Positions 42,708-52,602 are shown, counted from the stretch's first letter. The stretch: DNA of 64,000 nt from Peptococcaceae bacterium (GCA_024655825.1 JANLFJ010000002.1:1-64000), one strand, 5' to 3'. Numbers and translations are program-made. Notes: generated from the letters alone by a model not told the origin.

Positions 42708-43862
42708 TTACTTCTGAATGTATACCCATCCTTCCATTATGCGCCTTGCGGTCCGGCTGAACGTGGCACTTTTCACGCGAGACACCCCGTCTGTTTCTTC
42801 CAGCCGGGCTTCAACCGTCATTATCCCAAAGGGGTGTCCGATGCGAAGCCTTTTCACTTTATTTCCCAGCCTGGGGCTTACTATCTCGTTTATGACCGTG
42901 CCGGGTATATTCGCGGCCGTTATCGTACACACCGCGCCTGTCCCCATATAAGCATGGATGATTTTGCCCATGGAAAAGAGCCGGCCGACTATGTCGATTT
43001 GCTCCGGGCCAACAACTCTTCCCGTAGCGTCCGTATATTCTGCCGGTGCAGCATAAAAGCCTATCTTGGGAAGAGTGGGACTAAGAGTAGCCGCTTTGGA
43101 ACGATCTTCAACCATCCCGATCATCTCCGCCGCCGTTCCTCTTATTTTTTCAGCCAATGCCATGATCCGTTTCGCGTCCGCTTTTCTTTCCACTTCCCAG
43201 GGCAGTTCCGTACCCTTAAGCCCCAATTCCTCGGCCCTGATAAAGACGATCGGGTTTGCCGCGTCAACAATGGATATGTTATATTTTGCTCCCTCAATTT
43301 CCACCACTTGCTGGGGAACTCCCGTGGGAAGCAGCTTGCCTGTCGCCGCCCCGCCAGGGTCTTCAAACTCAAGGTCAATTTTGGCTCCTGTGCCCGGCAC
43401 TCCGTGGATCTCATAATCCCCTTTGGTCACGGCTTTCCCGTCCTTCACCGGAACATGGGCTACAATTATTTTTTTAGTGTTCGTATTGAAAATCCTTACA
43501 ACCGTTACCGGTTCCACTGCTTTAACCAGCCCTTCGTCAACGGCAAAAGGCCCTACGGCGGAAGAGATGTTGCCGCAGTTCATTTCTTTGCCGACCAAAG
43601 GAAGGTCCAGGCTGACCTGGCCGAAAGTGTAATCTATATCGGCATCAGGCCTCTTGCTCACGCCGATAACAGCAACCTTGCTTGTTGACGAATTTGCTCC
43701 TCCCAACCCGTCGATCTGGCGAATGTCCGGGCTCCCGAAAGCTTTCAGGATCACGCTGTCCCGCTCTTTTATATCTGACGGCAAATCGTTTTCATGGAAA
43801 AATACCGCTTTGCTGGTTCCCCCGCGCATAATCACACATCTCACTCTTTCCTGATCGTACAT
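42708..43862 (-). CDS. PrpF/methylitaconate-isomerase family protein
   Basis: Starts at ATG 43862, eleven bases after AAGGAGG; 384 residues. Two diaminopimelate-epimerase-like halves are present: VRCVIMRGGTSKAVFF, GSPDIRQIDGLGGANSSTSKVAVIG, EMNCGNISSAVGPFAVDEG (C96, a likely catalytic residue), AATGKLLPTG, and the C-terminal SRTARRIMEGWVYI. The family shifts C=C bonds in carboxylates: PrpF with 2-methylaconitate, and Mii converting 3-methylitaconate to dimethylmaleate in nicotinate fermentation. Flanked by LeuC/LeuD-type hydratase and an isocitrate-lyase-type enzyme, as expected for either route. Confidence 0.9.
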   Translation of the reverse strand: MYDQERVRCVIMRGGTSKAVFFHENDLPSDIKERDSVILKAFGSPDIRQIDGLGGANSSTSKVAVIGVSKRPDADIDYTFGQVSLDLPLVGKEMNCGNISSAVGPFAVDEGLVKAVEPVTVVRIFNTNTKKIIVAHVPVKDGKAVTKGDYEIHGVPGTGAKIDLEFEDPGGAATGKLLPTGVPQQVVEIEGAKYNISIVDAANPIVFIRAEELGLKGTELPWEVERKADAKRIMALAEKIRGTAAEMIGMVEDRSKAATLSPTLPKIGFYAAPAEYTDATGRVVGPEQIDIVGRLFSMGKIIHAYMGTGAVCTITAANIPGTVINEIVSPRLGNKVKRLRIGHPFGIMTVEARLEETDGVSRVKSATFSRTARRIMEGWVYIQK

Positions 43863-43878
43863 GGAAACCGAGGCCTCC

Positions 43879-44412
43879 TTAAATACTGTTATTGTTTTGC
43901 TCTTTGGCCAGCTGTTCAAAGACACCCGGACCATACTTCTTTAAACACTGGACCATCCCGCCTTCCCGGATTATTTTCATCATGAAACCGGGAGGAGGAG
44001 TAACCCTGATGACAACCCCCCTGGTAATGTTTTCCACGCTCGAAAAATCCGGCGCTACTTTTATATAGTCTCCCTCTTTGATCGCCGTTGTATCGCAGGT
44101 CAGCACCGGCAAACCCAGGTTCACCGAATTACGATAAAAAATCCGGGCGAAAGATTTGGCCAAAACGGCTGAAATACCGGCCAGCTTGATGACAAGAGGC
44201 GCGTATTCCCGTGATGAACCGCAGCCGAAATTTTCATCGGCCACAATAAACCCGCCGCTTTTTATCTCGTCATAAAAGCCGGGCCTGATGTCTTCCATAA
44301 TGTGCCTGGCCAGGTCATTCCAGTCCAGAGTCTTTGCCCTGTGCCTGCTGCCCATAATGTAATCGGTGTTTATATCCCGGCCGAACCTGTATGAAATCCC
44401 TTGCAGTTCCAT
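43879..44412 (-). CDS. Aconitase-family hydratase small subunit (LeuD/DmdB-like)
   Basis: A 177-residue swivel-domain subunit: YRFGRDINTDYIMGSRHRA at the start, NFGCGSSREYAPLVIKLAGISAVLAKSFARIFYRNSVNLGLPVL in the middle, and a tail slightly longer than usual. The GCGSSRE loop contacts substrate in isopropylmalate isomerase, homoaconitase and dimethylmaleate hydratase. AGGAGG precedes it, and it lies five bases from the large-subunit gene, so the two form one enzyme. The substrate is inferred from the operon, not from the sequence. Confidence 0.9.
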   Translation of the reverse strand: MELQGISYRFGRDINTDYIMGSRHRAKTLDWNDLARHIMEDIRPGFYDEIKSGGFIVADENFGCGSSREYAPLVIKLAGISAVLAKSFARIFYRNSVNLGLPVLTCDTTAIKEGDYIKVAPDFSSVENITRGVVIRVTPPPGFMMKIIREGGMVQCLKKYGPGVFEQLAKEQNNNSI

Positions 44413-44417
44413 CTGTT

Positions 44418-45677
44418 CTAAACCTCCATCAACGTTCTGGGGTCCGTAATTCTTCCCATTATAACGCTTGCCGCTACAGTAAGCGGGGAAGCGAGGTATA
44501 TGCTGGCCTTAGCGTTGCCCATCCTGCCCTTAAAATTGCGGTTCGCTGTGGAGATGACATTTTCCCCGTCGCCGGGGATTCCTCCGTGTCCTCCCACGCA
44601 CGGGCCGCAGCCGGGCGGGAGTACCATGGCCCCGGCTTCAACCATGGTTTCAATGATCCCTCTCTTTATCGTCTCGAGCAGAACTGACCTTGAGGCGGGC
44701 ACTACCAGGAGCCTTGTGTTTTTGGCCACTTTTTTCCCTCTCAGAAGGTCTGCCGCCGCCTGCAAATCCTCCAGCCTCCCGTTCGTGCATGTGCCAATCA
44801 CCCCTTGCGATATGGGCACATTCTCCATTTCAGAAACCGGCATTACGTTTTCAACCGTATGAGGGCACGCCACCTGCGGGGTGATTTCGAAAAGGTCGTA
44901 CCGCAGTCTTTGGCTGTATGCGGCATCCGGATCTGGAAGGTAGCTGCTGTAATCAGTGATTCCCCTTTCATCCAGCCACTGCGCTGCCGTTTCGTCTGTC
45001 TCCATTAGGCAGGCCTTAGCGCCCATTTCTATTCCCATATTGCAGACAGTAAACCTTGCATCCATCGACAAGCTGGAGATTCCCGGGCCGCCGATTTCAA
45101 GGGCCATGTATGTAGCGCCGTCGGCCCCAAGATCTTTGGCCATTTTGAGAACCAGGTCCTTGGACATGACCCCTTTGGAAAATGCTCCTTCCAGATCAAC
45201 GCGGATCGTTTCAGGCACCTTGAGCCATGTTTTTCCCGTAGCCAAGACAATAGCCGCATCCGTTGACCCCATTCCCGTAGCAAACGCGCCAATGGCGCCA
45301 TATGTGCATGTGTGTGAATCTGTCCCGATCACGACGGTGCCCGGCCTCACCCTGCCCTTTTCAGGGAGGATCTGATGACATATTCCTTCGCCCGCCTCAA
45401 AAATCTCTATTCCCATTTCCCTGGCAAATTCTCTCAAACCATCCTGCATCCTCGAATATGTCTCTGCCGGGCTGGGTACAAAATGATCCATCACTATTGA
45501 TACATCACTGGCGCGGCATACTTTATCAACCCCCGCTTCCCTTAAAGCCTCAACAGCGAGAGGCCCGGTGGCATCATGGAGCATGACCCGGCTCACAGGT
45601 GTTATCGTCAAGTCGCCGGCCTTTACCTCACCACCTGTAACGGCTGAAAGCAGCTTCTCCGCAATAGTCCGGCCCAT
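44418..45677 (-). CDS. Aconitase-family hydratase large subunit (LeuC/DmdA-like)
   Basis: A 419-residue [4Fe-4S] subunit with the cluster ligands C297 (GTCTNG), C357 and C360 (GCGPCVGG), plus IGTDSHTCTYGAIGAFATGMGSTD. The length fits the LeuC-type two-subunit enzymes of archaea and anaerobes that act on isopropylmalate, homoaconitate or dimethylmaleate. No leuA or leuB lies near, so leucine synthesis is unlikely. Together with the PrpF-type isomerase and the lyase it suits hydration of dimethylmaleate to 2,3-dimethylmalate, or of 2-methylaconitate. Confidence 0.9.
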   Translation of the reverse strand: MGRTIAEKLLSAVTGGEVKAGDLTITPVSRVMLHDATGPLAVEALREAGVDKVCRASDVSIVMDHFVPSPAETYSRMQDGLREFAREMGIEIFEAGEGICHQILPEKGRVRPGTVVIGTDSHTCTYGAIGAFATGMGSTDAAIVLATGKTWLKVPETIRVDLEGAFSKGVMSKDLVLKMAKDLGADGATYMALEIGGPGISSLSMDARFTVCNMGIEMGAKACLMETDETAAQWLDERGITDYSSYLPDPDAAYSQRLRYDLFEITPQVACPHTVENVMPVSEMENVPISQGVIGTCTNGRLEDLQAAADLLRGKKVAKNTRLLVVPASRSVLLETIKRGIIETMVEAGAMVLPPGCGPCVGGHGGIPGDGENVISTANRNFKGRMGNAKASIYLASPLTVAASVIMGRITDPRTLMEV

Positions 45678-45691
45678 CGAGTTTATACCCC

Positions 45692-46630
45692 CTATCTCCC
45701 CAGCGCCTTTTCCTCACGCAGTTTTTCTACCGTTCCATACTTCGTTTTAATAATCTCTTCGGGCAAAAACATTTCTTCCAGCTCCCTTATTTCCTGCAGG
45801 CCTATTAATTTGTTAAATTCACTAAAGGGAATAATTTTATCGTCCAGATTAGCATTGGTTCCCTCCTTCATAAGCTGGGTGACCCCTTCAACAATCCCTT
45901 TCGCGGCTGCGTACACAGTCATCACCGGTACGCTGCACCTCGCGTAGCCCATCTCTTCCAGCTCCTTGAAGGTTACAAGGGGTGTCCTTCCGCCATCCAG
46001 CATATTGGCGCTCAAGAGTATTCCCTTAGGTACCAGTTTATCGGCATAATATTTCAGTTCTTCGACGGATTGGGGCGCTTCCAGAAAAATCAGGTCGGCA
46101 CCCGCCTCCCAGTATGCCTCCGCCCGGCGGATCACTTCCTCCGGGCCGAATACGGCCCGGGCGTCGGTACGGGCGTTGATCACGAAATCAGGGTCTCGCC
46201 GCGCCCACACTGCGGCTTTGATTTTGATCACCATTTCCTCAAGCGGTATAACTTCCTTCCCCGACATATGCCCGCAGCGTTTTGGCCAGACCTGGTCTTC
46301 CAGGTTAATGCCCGCAGCGCCTATTGTTTCAAATTCCCTCACCGTCCTGATGACATTGATGGCATTCCCGTACCCCGTGTCCCCGTCGGCCATTACCGGT
46401 ATATCGACGCTGTTAACAATATTTTTCGTGTGCTCGAGCACTTCGCCGAAAGTCAACAAACCGACATCAGGTTTTCCCAACAGGCAGGCCGAAAAACCGT
46501 AACCGGAGCACTGAATCGCTTTAAACCCGGCCTTTTCAATGATTTTTGCCGAAAGGCAATCATAGGCCCCCGGCATCACAAGGATTTCCCGGGCTTTCAA
46601 TAGTTCTTTGAGCTGAGTGGTTTTTTTCAT
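45692..46630 (-). CDS. Isocitrate lyase/PEP mutase family lyase (dimethylmalate or methylisocitrate lyase-like)
   Basis: The start ATG at 46630 follows AGAGAGG; 312 residues. The metal-binding ADGDTGYGN, EDQVWPKRCGH with active-site C119, and INARTDA motifs identify a true C-C lyase of this superfamily, since the K(K/R)CGH cysteine is missing from PEP mutases. Candidates are 2,3-dimethylmalate lyase (to propionate and pyruvate) and 2-methylisocitrate lyase (to succinate and pyruvate). It is 14 bases upstream of the LeuC-like gene. Confidence 0.88.
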   Translation of the reverse strand: MKKTTQLKELLKAREILVMPGAYDCLSAKIIEKAGFKAIQCSGYGFSACLLGKPDVGLLTFGEVLEHTKNIVNSVDIPVMADGDTGYGNAINVIRTVREFETIGAAGINLEDQVWPKRCGHMSGKEVIPLEEMVIKIKAAVWARRDPDFVINARTDARAVFGPEEVIRRAEAYWEAGADLIFLEAPQSVEELKYYADKLVPKGILLSANMLDGGRTPLVTFKELEEMGYARCSVPVMTVYAAAKGIVEGVTQLMKEGTNANLDDKIIPFSEFNKLIGLQEIRELEEMFLPEEIIKTKYGTVEKLREEKALGR

Positions 46631-46748
46631 GTATATTACCTCTCTTTGCAGAATTACTGGAATTTCTTTAAAAATAAAATGCATCCGCAGAATTAAACTT
46701 AGCGCCGATCCCTTGTTTCATTAGTCACTGGAAGAATAATTGCAATAA

Positions 46749-47927
46749 TTACATATAAGCGTCTTTGAGAATATTAATAAAGTCTTCTTTTGTTGTTTGG
46801 CGCGGATTAATATATTGATAATGTTTTTCATACGCTTTTAAGCAGTCTTCAGCCAAAGGTTCGAAAACATCTTCTGAACAATTAAAATCCTTGAGCTTTT
46901 TACGCATATCGACATCAATACAGAGTTTCTCTATGGCTTTTATAGCTTTTTCGCCTGCTTCGTATTCGTTTATTCCCCGAATATCCTCTCCCATTGCTTG
47001 AGCAACTTGTGCATATTTCTCAGGGCAGGCAGGAAGGTTGAAACGGGCTACAGAAGTGAGCAATATGGCGTTTGAAAGACCATGACTCAAATGAAGCGTT
47101 GGCCCCAGATGCCTTCCTATGCAGTGTACATTGCCGGTGCCTGTTGTAGTGTAAGCCATACCGCCCATAGTGTTGGCGGCAAGCATATTTGTTGCCGCAT
47201 ATGCATTTTTCCGGTTAGCATACAAAGCGCGCAAATTGCTGCTGATAAGTCTTATCCCTTGAAGAGAAAGAGCTTCAGTATGAGGATTTGCTTTTAAAGA
47301 AATAAACGATTCGAAAGCATGAGTAAAAGCATCTATCCCGGCTTCAGCCACTACTTTGGGAGGGCAGCTTTCCAGGCTTTGGGGATCAAGAATTGCTATT
47401 TTGGGACAATTCAATTCTTTATGGCCTATCGTAAATTTAAAATTTCTTTCTTCATCGGTAATTACAGCTATAGAATTGACCTCGGAAGAGGTGCCGGCTG
47501 TTGTAGGTATGGCAATCAAAGGCACGGGAGGAATTTTGAACACCTCGTACCCAGCATAATCCTGGGGCTTACCACCGTTTGTCGCCATGACTCCAGCAGC
47601 TTTAGCCGTATCAATACAACTGCCTCCACCCACCGCGATCAACAGGTCACATTTTTCTTTTAAAATCATATTACACGCCTTCATAACCACTTCAACTGGA
47701 GCTTCTGGCAGAACCCCGTCAAAAATCACATATTGCGAATTGGATTCTTCGATGTGCCGGATGCATTTTTGATAAATATCCGTTTTCTTAACATTCTTAC
47801 CGGATATTAACAATATTTTATTGGGTTTTATATTTATCAATTCCTCAGTAAGCTTTCTGATGCTGTTATAACCCATTATAATTCTCGTATGTGTTTCATA
47901 TGTGGTAATATTGAACGGATAATTCAT
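46749..47927 (-). CDS. Iron-containing (group III) alcohol dehydrogenase
   Basis: A 392-residue enzyme with the NAD-binding AVGGGSCIDTAKA, PTTAGTSSEV, and metal ligands in DAFTHAFE and HCIGRHLGPTLHLSHGLSNA. All four usual ligand positions are present. Members interconvert alcohols or hydroxy acids with aldehydes. In this operon it could interconvert a hydroxy- and an aldehyde-carboxylate that the neighbouring AOR then oxidises. AAGGGGTG precedes the start. Confidence 0.9.
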   Translation of the reverse strand: MNYPFNITTYETHTRIIMGYNSIRKLTEELINIKPNKILLISGKNVKKTDIYQKCIRHIEESNSQYVIFDGVLPEAPVEVVMKACNMILKEKCDLLIAVGGGSCIDTAKAAGVMATNGGKPQDYAGYEVFKIPPVPLIAIPTTAGTSSEVNSIAVITDEERNFKFTIGHKELNCPKIAILDPQSLESCPPKVVAEAGIDAFTHAFESFISLKANPHTEALSLQGIRLISSNLRALYANRKNAYAATNMLAANTMGGMAYTTTGTGNVHCIGRHLGPTLHLSHGLSNAILLTSVARFNLPACPEKYAQVAQAMGEDIRGINEYEAGEKAIKAIEKLCIDVDMRKKLKDFNCSEDVFEPLAEDCLKAYEKHYQYINPRQTTKEDFINILKDAYM

Positions 47928-47951
47928 AAAACACCCCTTCTTTCCATCATG

Positions 47952-49847
47952 TCATCTTATTTTTTCGCAAACCCAATCCAGGTCAAGCTCATTCAACCTT
48001 GATTCCTTTGGCTTACCGTCCTCATCCCAGCCGGCAAGCTCATAGAACGTAGCCAGCGCCCGTTTATACGCGGCTTCGTCAATAACCTTTCCGTTGGTAC
48101 CCCCGCCAACCAGCGGTTCGTACATGCGCGGCGGCAGCATATCATCCTCTTTAGTTAACCCGGCGGCAATATTAAAGGCGCGCATCATCTGCAGGCGGCG
48201 CTCGCCCAGCTGGACCAGTTCCCAGAGACTTGTTTCCCAGCCGGTAATGGCATCGACCGCGGCAACCAGTTCATTAAAATCGAGCGCGCGGGCAGGTGCC
48301 ATGCAGAACAGGCAGATGTCCAGGCTGCTGTACACGCTGAAAATGAGATGCGTTTGATAAAAGAACTTCACCTTTTTGGGTCCCAGGTCATCCATCTCAA
48401 GCGGTTCATATATGCCCAAAGGCTTAAGTCTCTCTGTAACCAGAGCCGGAGCGGACGGTGAATTGATGCCGTCATGCAGGCTGGACATGTGGTCTGCGCC
48501 GATGGGCGTCAGGCCGTACGCCAAGGAGAGCGATTTTTTCACGCGCGGTTCATGGGCCGGGAATTCCACACCTTTGCAATGGACGGCAAATTTTTGAGCT
48601 TTCGGCCCCAGTTTTTCCGCCATTCTCTTCACGCCTTCCGCCAGCAGATCTCCAATCCCCTCGCGTTTCGCAATTTTTTCGACAAGCGGCAGCAGCGCTT
48701 TGCTGTTCCCGAACCTCAGCTCGATGCCGTCCGTATCCTCCAGCGAAAGTATCCCGTTTTCATAGCACTCCATGGCGAAGGCAATCGAAGCCCCCGCAGA
48801 AATGGTATCCAGCGAATACTTATTGCACAATTCGTTGGCCTTGCAAACGGCGTACAAGTCGGAAATTCCGGTATAAGAACCGAGTGCCGCAAGGGATTCG
48901 TATTCCGGGCCGCCGTATCGCGGATCGATTTCATACGGCTTGTCGGATTTAACGCTTTTTTTGCATAGCACGGGGCAGGCGAAACACCCCTCGTCTCCGG
49001 CAGCGATGGTCTCCTTTATCTTCGCCCTGCTGATTTCCTCCGCTTTCTCAAAATAACCTGTTTTCCAGTTGTATGTCGGCAACTGGAACGTCTGATTCTG
49101 TGAACTGACCAGCCTGCTGGTGCCGTTCTCGCGAAGTCCCCTGCTGCCGGGATAATCCATAAATTTACTCGCAAAACTCCGGGCAATCGCTTTTACCGCC
49201 TCGGGAGCCGCCGCTTCGGGGAAAAGATTTCCCCGGACGGCAAGGGCTTTCAAGTTTTTTGAACCCATTACCGCCCCGTGCCCGCCTCGCCCGTTAATAT
49301 GTTTAAGTTCGTTAACCACGCAGGCGTAACGCACCATGTTTTCACCGGCAGGCCCGATACCAAGAACACGGATCCTGTCATCGTTATTCTCTTGGCGGAT
49401 CAGGTCCTGGGCTTCGCCGGTCACCTTGCCCCACAGGTGGGAAGCGTCTTTGAGTTCAGCACGGCCATTGTTTATCCATAAATAAACCGGATGCGGCGCT
49501 CTACCCTGGACGACAACAGCATCAAAGCCCGCCGCTTTGAGTTCCCTGGCCCAGAACCCTCCTGCTTCACTGTCGGCAACACCGCCGGTTAGCGGAGAAA
49601 CGCTGGTTATGGAATGGCGTGTAAACCCGGCTATGGGAAACCCTGAGACAATGCTGCCGCCGAAAACAATCACGTTTTCAGGCTCAAACGCATCGGTCCC
49701 CGGTTTTACGTTTTGCCAAACATAATACGCTCCCAGCGCCCCGCCGCCCATATAGCGGCGGAAAAACAGCTCGTCCTTTTCTTCCGTCCATATCTCGCTT
49801 TTGCTTAGATTTACCCTCAATATTTTGCCGTGATAACCATAAGGCAT
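47952..49847 (-). CDS. Tungsten-type aldehyde:ferredoxin oxidoreductase (AOR 2)
   Basis: A 631-residue AOR with the normal N-terminus (GYHGKILRVNLSKSEIW), RYMGGGALGAYYV, GRGGHGAVMGSKNLKALAVRG, and cluster cysteines C288-x2-C291-x3-C295 with the last ligand C512 or C515 in DICLFCMAP. The spacing is the classical one. GADHMSSLHDG and the C-terminal LTKEDDMLPPRMYEP are also typical. It oxidises an aldehyde to an acid with ferredoxin using a tungstopterin. It lies between the C-GCAxxG protein and the alcohol dehydrogenase. Confidence 0.93.
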   Translation of the reverse strand: MPYGYHGKILRVNLSKSEIWTEEKDELFFRRYMGGGALGAYYVWQNVKPGTDAFEPENVIVFGGSIVSGFPIAGFTRHSITSVSPLTGGVADSEAGGFWARELKAAGFDAVVVQGRAPHPVYLWINNGRAELKDASHLWGKVTGEAQDLIRQENNDDRIRVLGIGPAGENMVRYACVVNELKHINGRGGHGAVMGSKNLKALAVRGNLFPEAAAPEAVKAIARSFASKFMDYPGSRGLRENGTSRLVSSQNQTFQLPTYNWKTGYFEKAEEISRAKIKETIAAGDEGCFACPVLCKKSVKSDKPYEIDPRYGGPEYESLAALGSYTGISDLYAVCKANELCNKYSLDTISAGASIAFAMECYENGILSLEDTDGIELRFGNSKALLPLVEKIAKREGIGDLLAEGVKRMAEKLGPKAQKFAVHCKGVEFPAHEPRVKKSLSLAYGLTPIGADHMSSLHDGINSPSAPALVTERLKPLGIYEPLEMDDLGPKKVKFFYQTHLIFSVYSSLDICLFCMAPARALDFNELVAAVDAITGWETSLWELVQLGERRLQMMRAFNIAAGLTKEDDMLPPRMYEPLVGGGTNGKVIDEAAYKRALATFYELAGWDEDGKPKESRLNELDLDWVCEKIR

Positions 49848-49918
49848 AAATCTTACACCTCTCTTTGACGCTTCAGTATGCTTTTGACAGAATCAGCGTT
49901 TAAGTTTCTCATTGTCAC

Positions 49919-50446
49919 TCACAGCTGTTTTTCATCTTCAAGCAGGAACTGGGCAGCAATACGCGCTGCAGTCTCCGGAGGAACACGACACTTTTTTCTG
50001 CCCCCATCCTTAATAAACTGCTTGCGTTCTTCCGGAATAATGGTGTCGTAGTCTCTACCCATTAGCAGCGGTCGGATAACACCGCACATTGTGCTGCCGA
50101 ATTCCTCCTTGAAGGCTTCATAATACCGATAGGCTTTCAGCCGACACTCGTTGTACTTCTCAATCGCCTCCGGAGTATCCCCCATGGGGTCAAAAATATT
50201 CTCTCTGCCATATGCAAGGCCCAACGCCATCAGTCCGCCAAGCAGCGCGCCGCAGGTCTCTTTATGGCTCGCAACACCTGGAAAAAAGGCTGCTGCTTTT
50301 AATAATTCCTGGCCGCCAGGAAGGCCAAACTCTTCCTGCAGCGCCGCCAAGGTTCCCTGCGCGCAGTTTCCGGATAATTCTTCATAGTCTCCGGCCTTTT
50401 GCGAAACCCTTCTGATTCTCTCTTTTTTACGGTCATTAAATGCCAA
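49919..50446 (-). CDS. C-GCAxxG-C-C family redox-like protein
   Basis: A 175-residue protein from TTG 50446, nine bases after GAGGAGG. The signature is GNCAQGTLAALQEEFG (C-A-x2-G), GVASHKETCGALLGGLMALGL, GSTMCGVI and a last Cys in KKCRVP. The family is predicted to be redox-active or metal-binding and is common beside AOR and other anaerobic oxidoreductases. Here it directly precedes AOR 2 in the operon. No reaction is known. Confidence 0.85.
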   Translation of the reverse strand: MAFNDRKKERIRRVSQKAGDYEELSGNCAQGTLAALQEEFGLPGGQELLKAAAFFPGVASHKETCGALLGGLMALGLAYGRENIFDPMGDTPEAIEKYNECRLKAYRYYEAFKEEFGSTMCGVIRPLLMGRDYDTIIPEERKQFIKDGGRKKCRVPPETAARIAAQFLLEDEKQL

Positions 50447-50494
50447 GATACCTTACCTCCTCAATCATTAATCACTTGCATTAATCGCTTGACC

Positions 50495-52483
50495 CTATAA
50501 TTCCTTTTTTTCTGAAATGTCCTTAAACTTAAACACCCCAAGTTTTCTTATCCCTGCCACGACCAACAAAAACGCCGCCGCGGAAAGAACAATATTAACA
50601 TGCAAAGGGTATTGATATACCATCATCGATAACCCCAAGGCAACCAAGAGTATGTTGGGAATTTTTTTCATCCCCCTGAATTCCACAAATAGCCCCATTG
50701 AAATTAAGAACATGGCCGATAACATAAAGAGAAACACTACATAATCCAAACGCAGGATGGACGGGAAATTTAAGAACACCAGCGGCATTAGTATCAACCC
50801 CTGGGCCATCTTCAGGCTTGTTACGGCTGACTTTACAAAACTGCCCTGAGCTAATTTTGCCGCAATTGCGCAGGCCGGGGCAATCGGAGGGGTGATCGGC
50901 GCTAAAGCCGAACCGTAAAATACGATAAAATGCGCCGTTAAGGGATCAATTCCGATTTGTCTAAAGGCTATCACCACTATTGACGCCACCAACAAATAGG
51001 TTGCCAGTCCGGAAACCGCCATGCCCAACAACACGCATAAAACCACAGTCACCAAAAGCAGCAGATACGGTTCGCCGTGGGCTACTCTTACCAGTTCGGC
51101 TCCCAGCTTGTAAAGAAGCCCTGTCCGCAAGAGCGTGCTCGAAATTATGCCGAGAGCCGCCCCCAATAAGATAACTTCGGAAACGCTTTTCCCGGCTTCA
51201 TTGAGAGCGTTAATGCCGCCTTTAATAAATCCTTTTAAGTTCTCCTTAGATTTAGCCCAAACATCCCCTCCTTGAGGGTTTTTGATATAAGAAACAAGCA
51301 GCGGGATGAATAATTTAAGCAAATAAAATATATAGAATGAGACAATGGTGTTTACCCCGGCGACGAGGATGCTCGCCCCTGTCAAAAGATAGTACATAAG
51401 GACAATGATGGAGGCAAGTATGCACCACAAAATAAGCGGGTCATATAGTTTCTCCATTTCTTTCATTTGCTTTTCGATTAGCTGCTCATCTTTTTTTACC
51501 AGCCCCAGCGCTTCTTTTCGCATTTGGCGAAGCCTTATCCAGTGCGTATTTAAAAAAGTGGTAAAATAAAACACCAGCGCGGGAAGAATGCCGGCAGCAA
51601 TTATGTTGAGGTAACTGGTCCCCAGCAGTTCAGCCATGATGAAAGCCGCCGCTCCCATAATCGGAGGCATTATTGCTCCCCCGGTGGAAGCAACCGTTTC
51701 CACGCTCGCCGCATCTTCCGGTTTCATCCCTCTCATTTTCATCATGGGGATGGTAAACGTCCCGGTGCCGGCCACGTTCGCGATTGCGCTTCCAGAAAAA
51801 GACCCGAACATCATACTTGACACCGTGGCTACCTGCGGGAAAAACACCTCGTGTTTTCCAAGCAGTCTGATGAAAAATGCAATCATGCTTTCCAGTCCGC
51901 CAAAACCGCGAACTACCGCCGCAAAGATAACAAAAATACCTACGTACGTAGCCATTGCCTGGGTAAGCGGCCCCCAAATCCCCGCCAAATCCAGGCTAAT
52001 AGAAGCCACAAACCTTACAAAACCAATTTTTCCAATCGTAAACGGTTGCGGCAAATACTGTCCAAAAGCCACCAATAAAAACGGCGAGCAAATCACTATG
52101 CCAAAAATCACTCCTAGGGTTTTAAACGCCAGGTAAATAACGAGGGGTATGGTAATGTATATAAAGAAATAGTCCAGTGTGGTGTAATTTGATACCCTGA
52201 ATTGCATCATTTCGTAAATCTCCATCCAGTAATAAACGGCTGAGATGAACATTATTAGAGATATGGTCCAGATGATAATCGTTATCAAGCGGTTGTGCTT
52301 AATTTTCTTTTCGTTGTAATAGAGATTTAGCAGCGTTACAATCAGCGCTATTGGCAGTATAGTAGCAGTAAACTTGGCGCTTGTGCAAAAAAAGGTCAGT
52401 GCAAATAATATCGTGAAAACTGTTAAGGAACAACTTAAAATAGTTATTATTGTTTTCGCTTGATTATTGCTTATTCTTGCCAT
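50495..52483 (-). CDS. TRAP transporter fused permease (4TM/12TM)
   Basis: The start ATG at 52483 follows GGGGGGAG; 662 residues. The N-terminal four-helix part is DctQ-like and the rest DctM-like, with MFGSFSGSAIANVAGTGTFTIPMMKMRGMKPEDAASVETVASTGGAIMPPIMGAAAFIMAE as the conserved core and APITPPIAPACAIAAKLA in the second half. Fused permeases work with TAXI receptors, and such a receptor is encoded directly upstream. The pair imports a carboxylate, driven by sodium or protons. Confidence 0.92.
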   Translation of the reverse strand: MARISNNQAKTIITILSCSLTVFTILFALTFFCTSAKFTATILPIALIVTLLNLYYNEKKIKHNRLITIIIWTISLIMFISAVYYWMEIYEMMQFRVSNYTTLDYFFIYITIPLVIYLAFKTLGVIFGIVICSPFLLVAFGQYLPQPFTIGKIGFVRFVASISLDLAGIWGPLTQAMATYVGIFVIFAAVVRGFGGLESMIAFFIRLLGKHEVFFPQVATVSSMMFGSFSGSAIANVAGTGTFTIPMMKMRGMKPEDAASVETVASTGGAIMPPIMGAAAFIMAELLGTSYLNIIAAGILPALVFYFTTFLNTHWIRLRQMRKEALGLVKKDEQLIEKQMKEMEKLYDPLILWCILASIIVLMYYLLTGASILVAGVNTIVSFYIFYLLKLFIPLLVSYIKNPQGGDVWAKSKENLKGFIKGGINALNEAGKSVSEVILLGAALGIISSTLLRTGLLYKLGAELVRVAHGEPYLLLLVTVVLCVLLGMAVSGLATYLLVASIVVIAFRQIGIDPLTAHFIVFYGSALAPITPPIAPACAIAAKLAQGSFVKSAVTSLKMAQGLILMPLVFLNFPSILRLDYVVFLFMLSAMFLISMGLFVEFRGMKKIPNILLVALGLSMMVYQYPLHVNIVLSAAAFLLVVAGIRKLGVFKFKDISEKKEL

Positions 52484-52538
52484 TGATTGTCTCCCCCCTC
52501 TTATAAGCGAATAAATCACACCTCACATAAAACCAGGG

Positions 52539-52592
52539 AGGAGCCTTCAATATGCCTTTCAACCAAACAACCGCCATATATTGAAGGCTCCT
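52539..52592 (-). repeat. 15-bp stem-loop between receptor and permease genes
   Basis: AGGAGCCTTCAATAT at 52539-52553 is perfectly complementary to 52578-52592, with a 24-base loop. It follows the receptor stop codon and has no strong U run, so it may protect the receptor mRNA end or partly stop transcription, giving more receptor than permease. Confidence 0.6.
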
Positions 52593-52602
52593 TCTGAATT
52601 GT

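Noticed and set aside
43879-45677. Annotation of the LeuC/LeuD-like pair as leucine biosynthesis
   Set aside because: No leuA, leuB or ilv genes are nearby, and the operon context is catabolic with an isomerase and a lyase.
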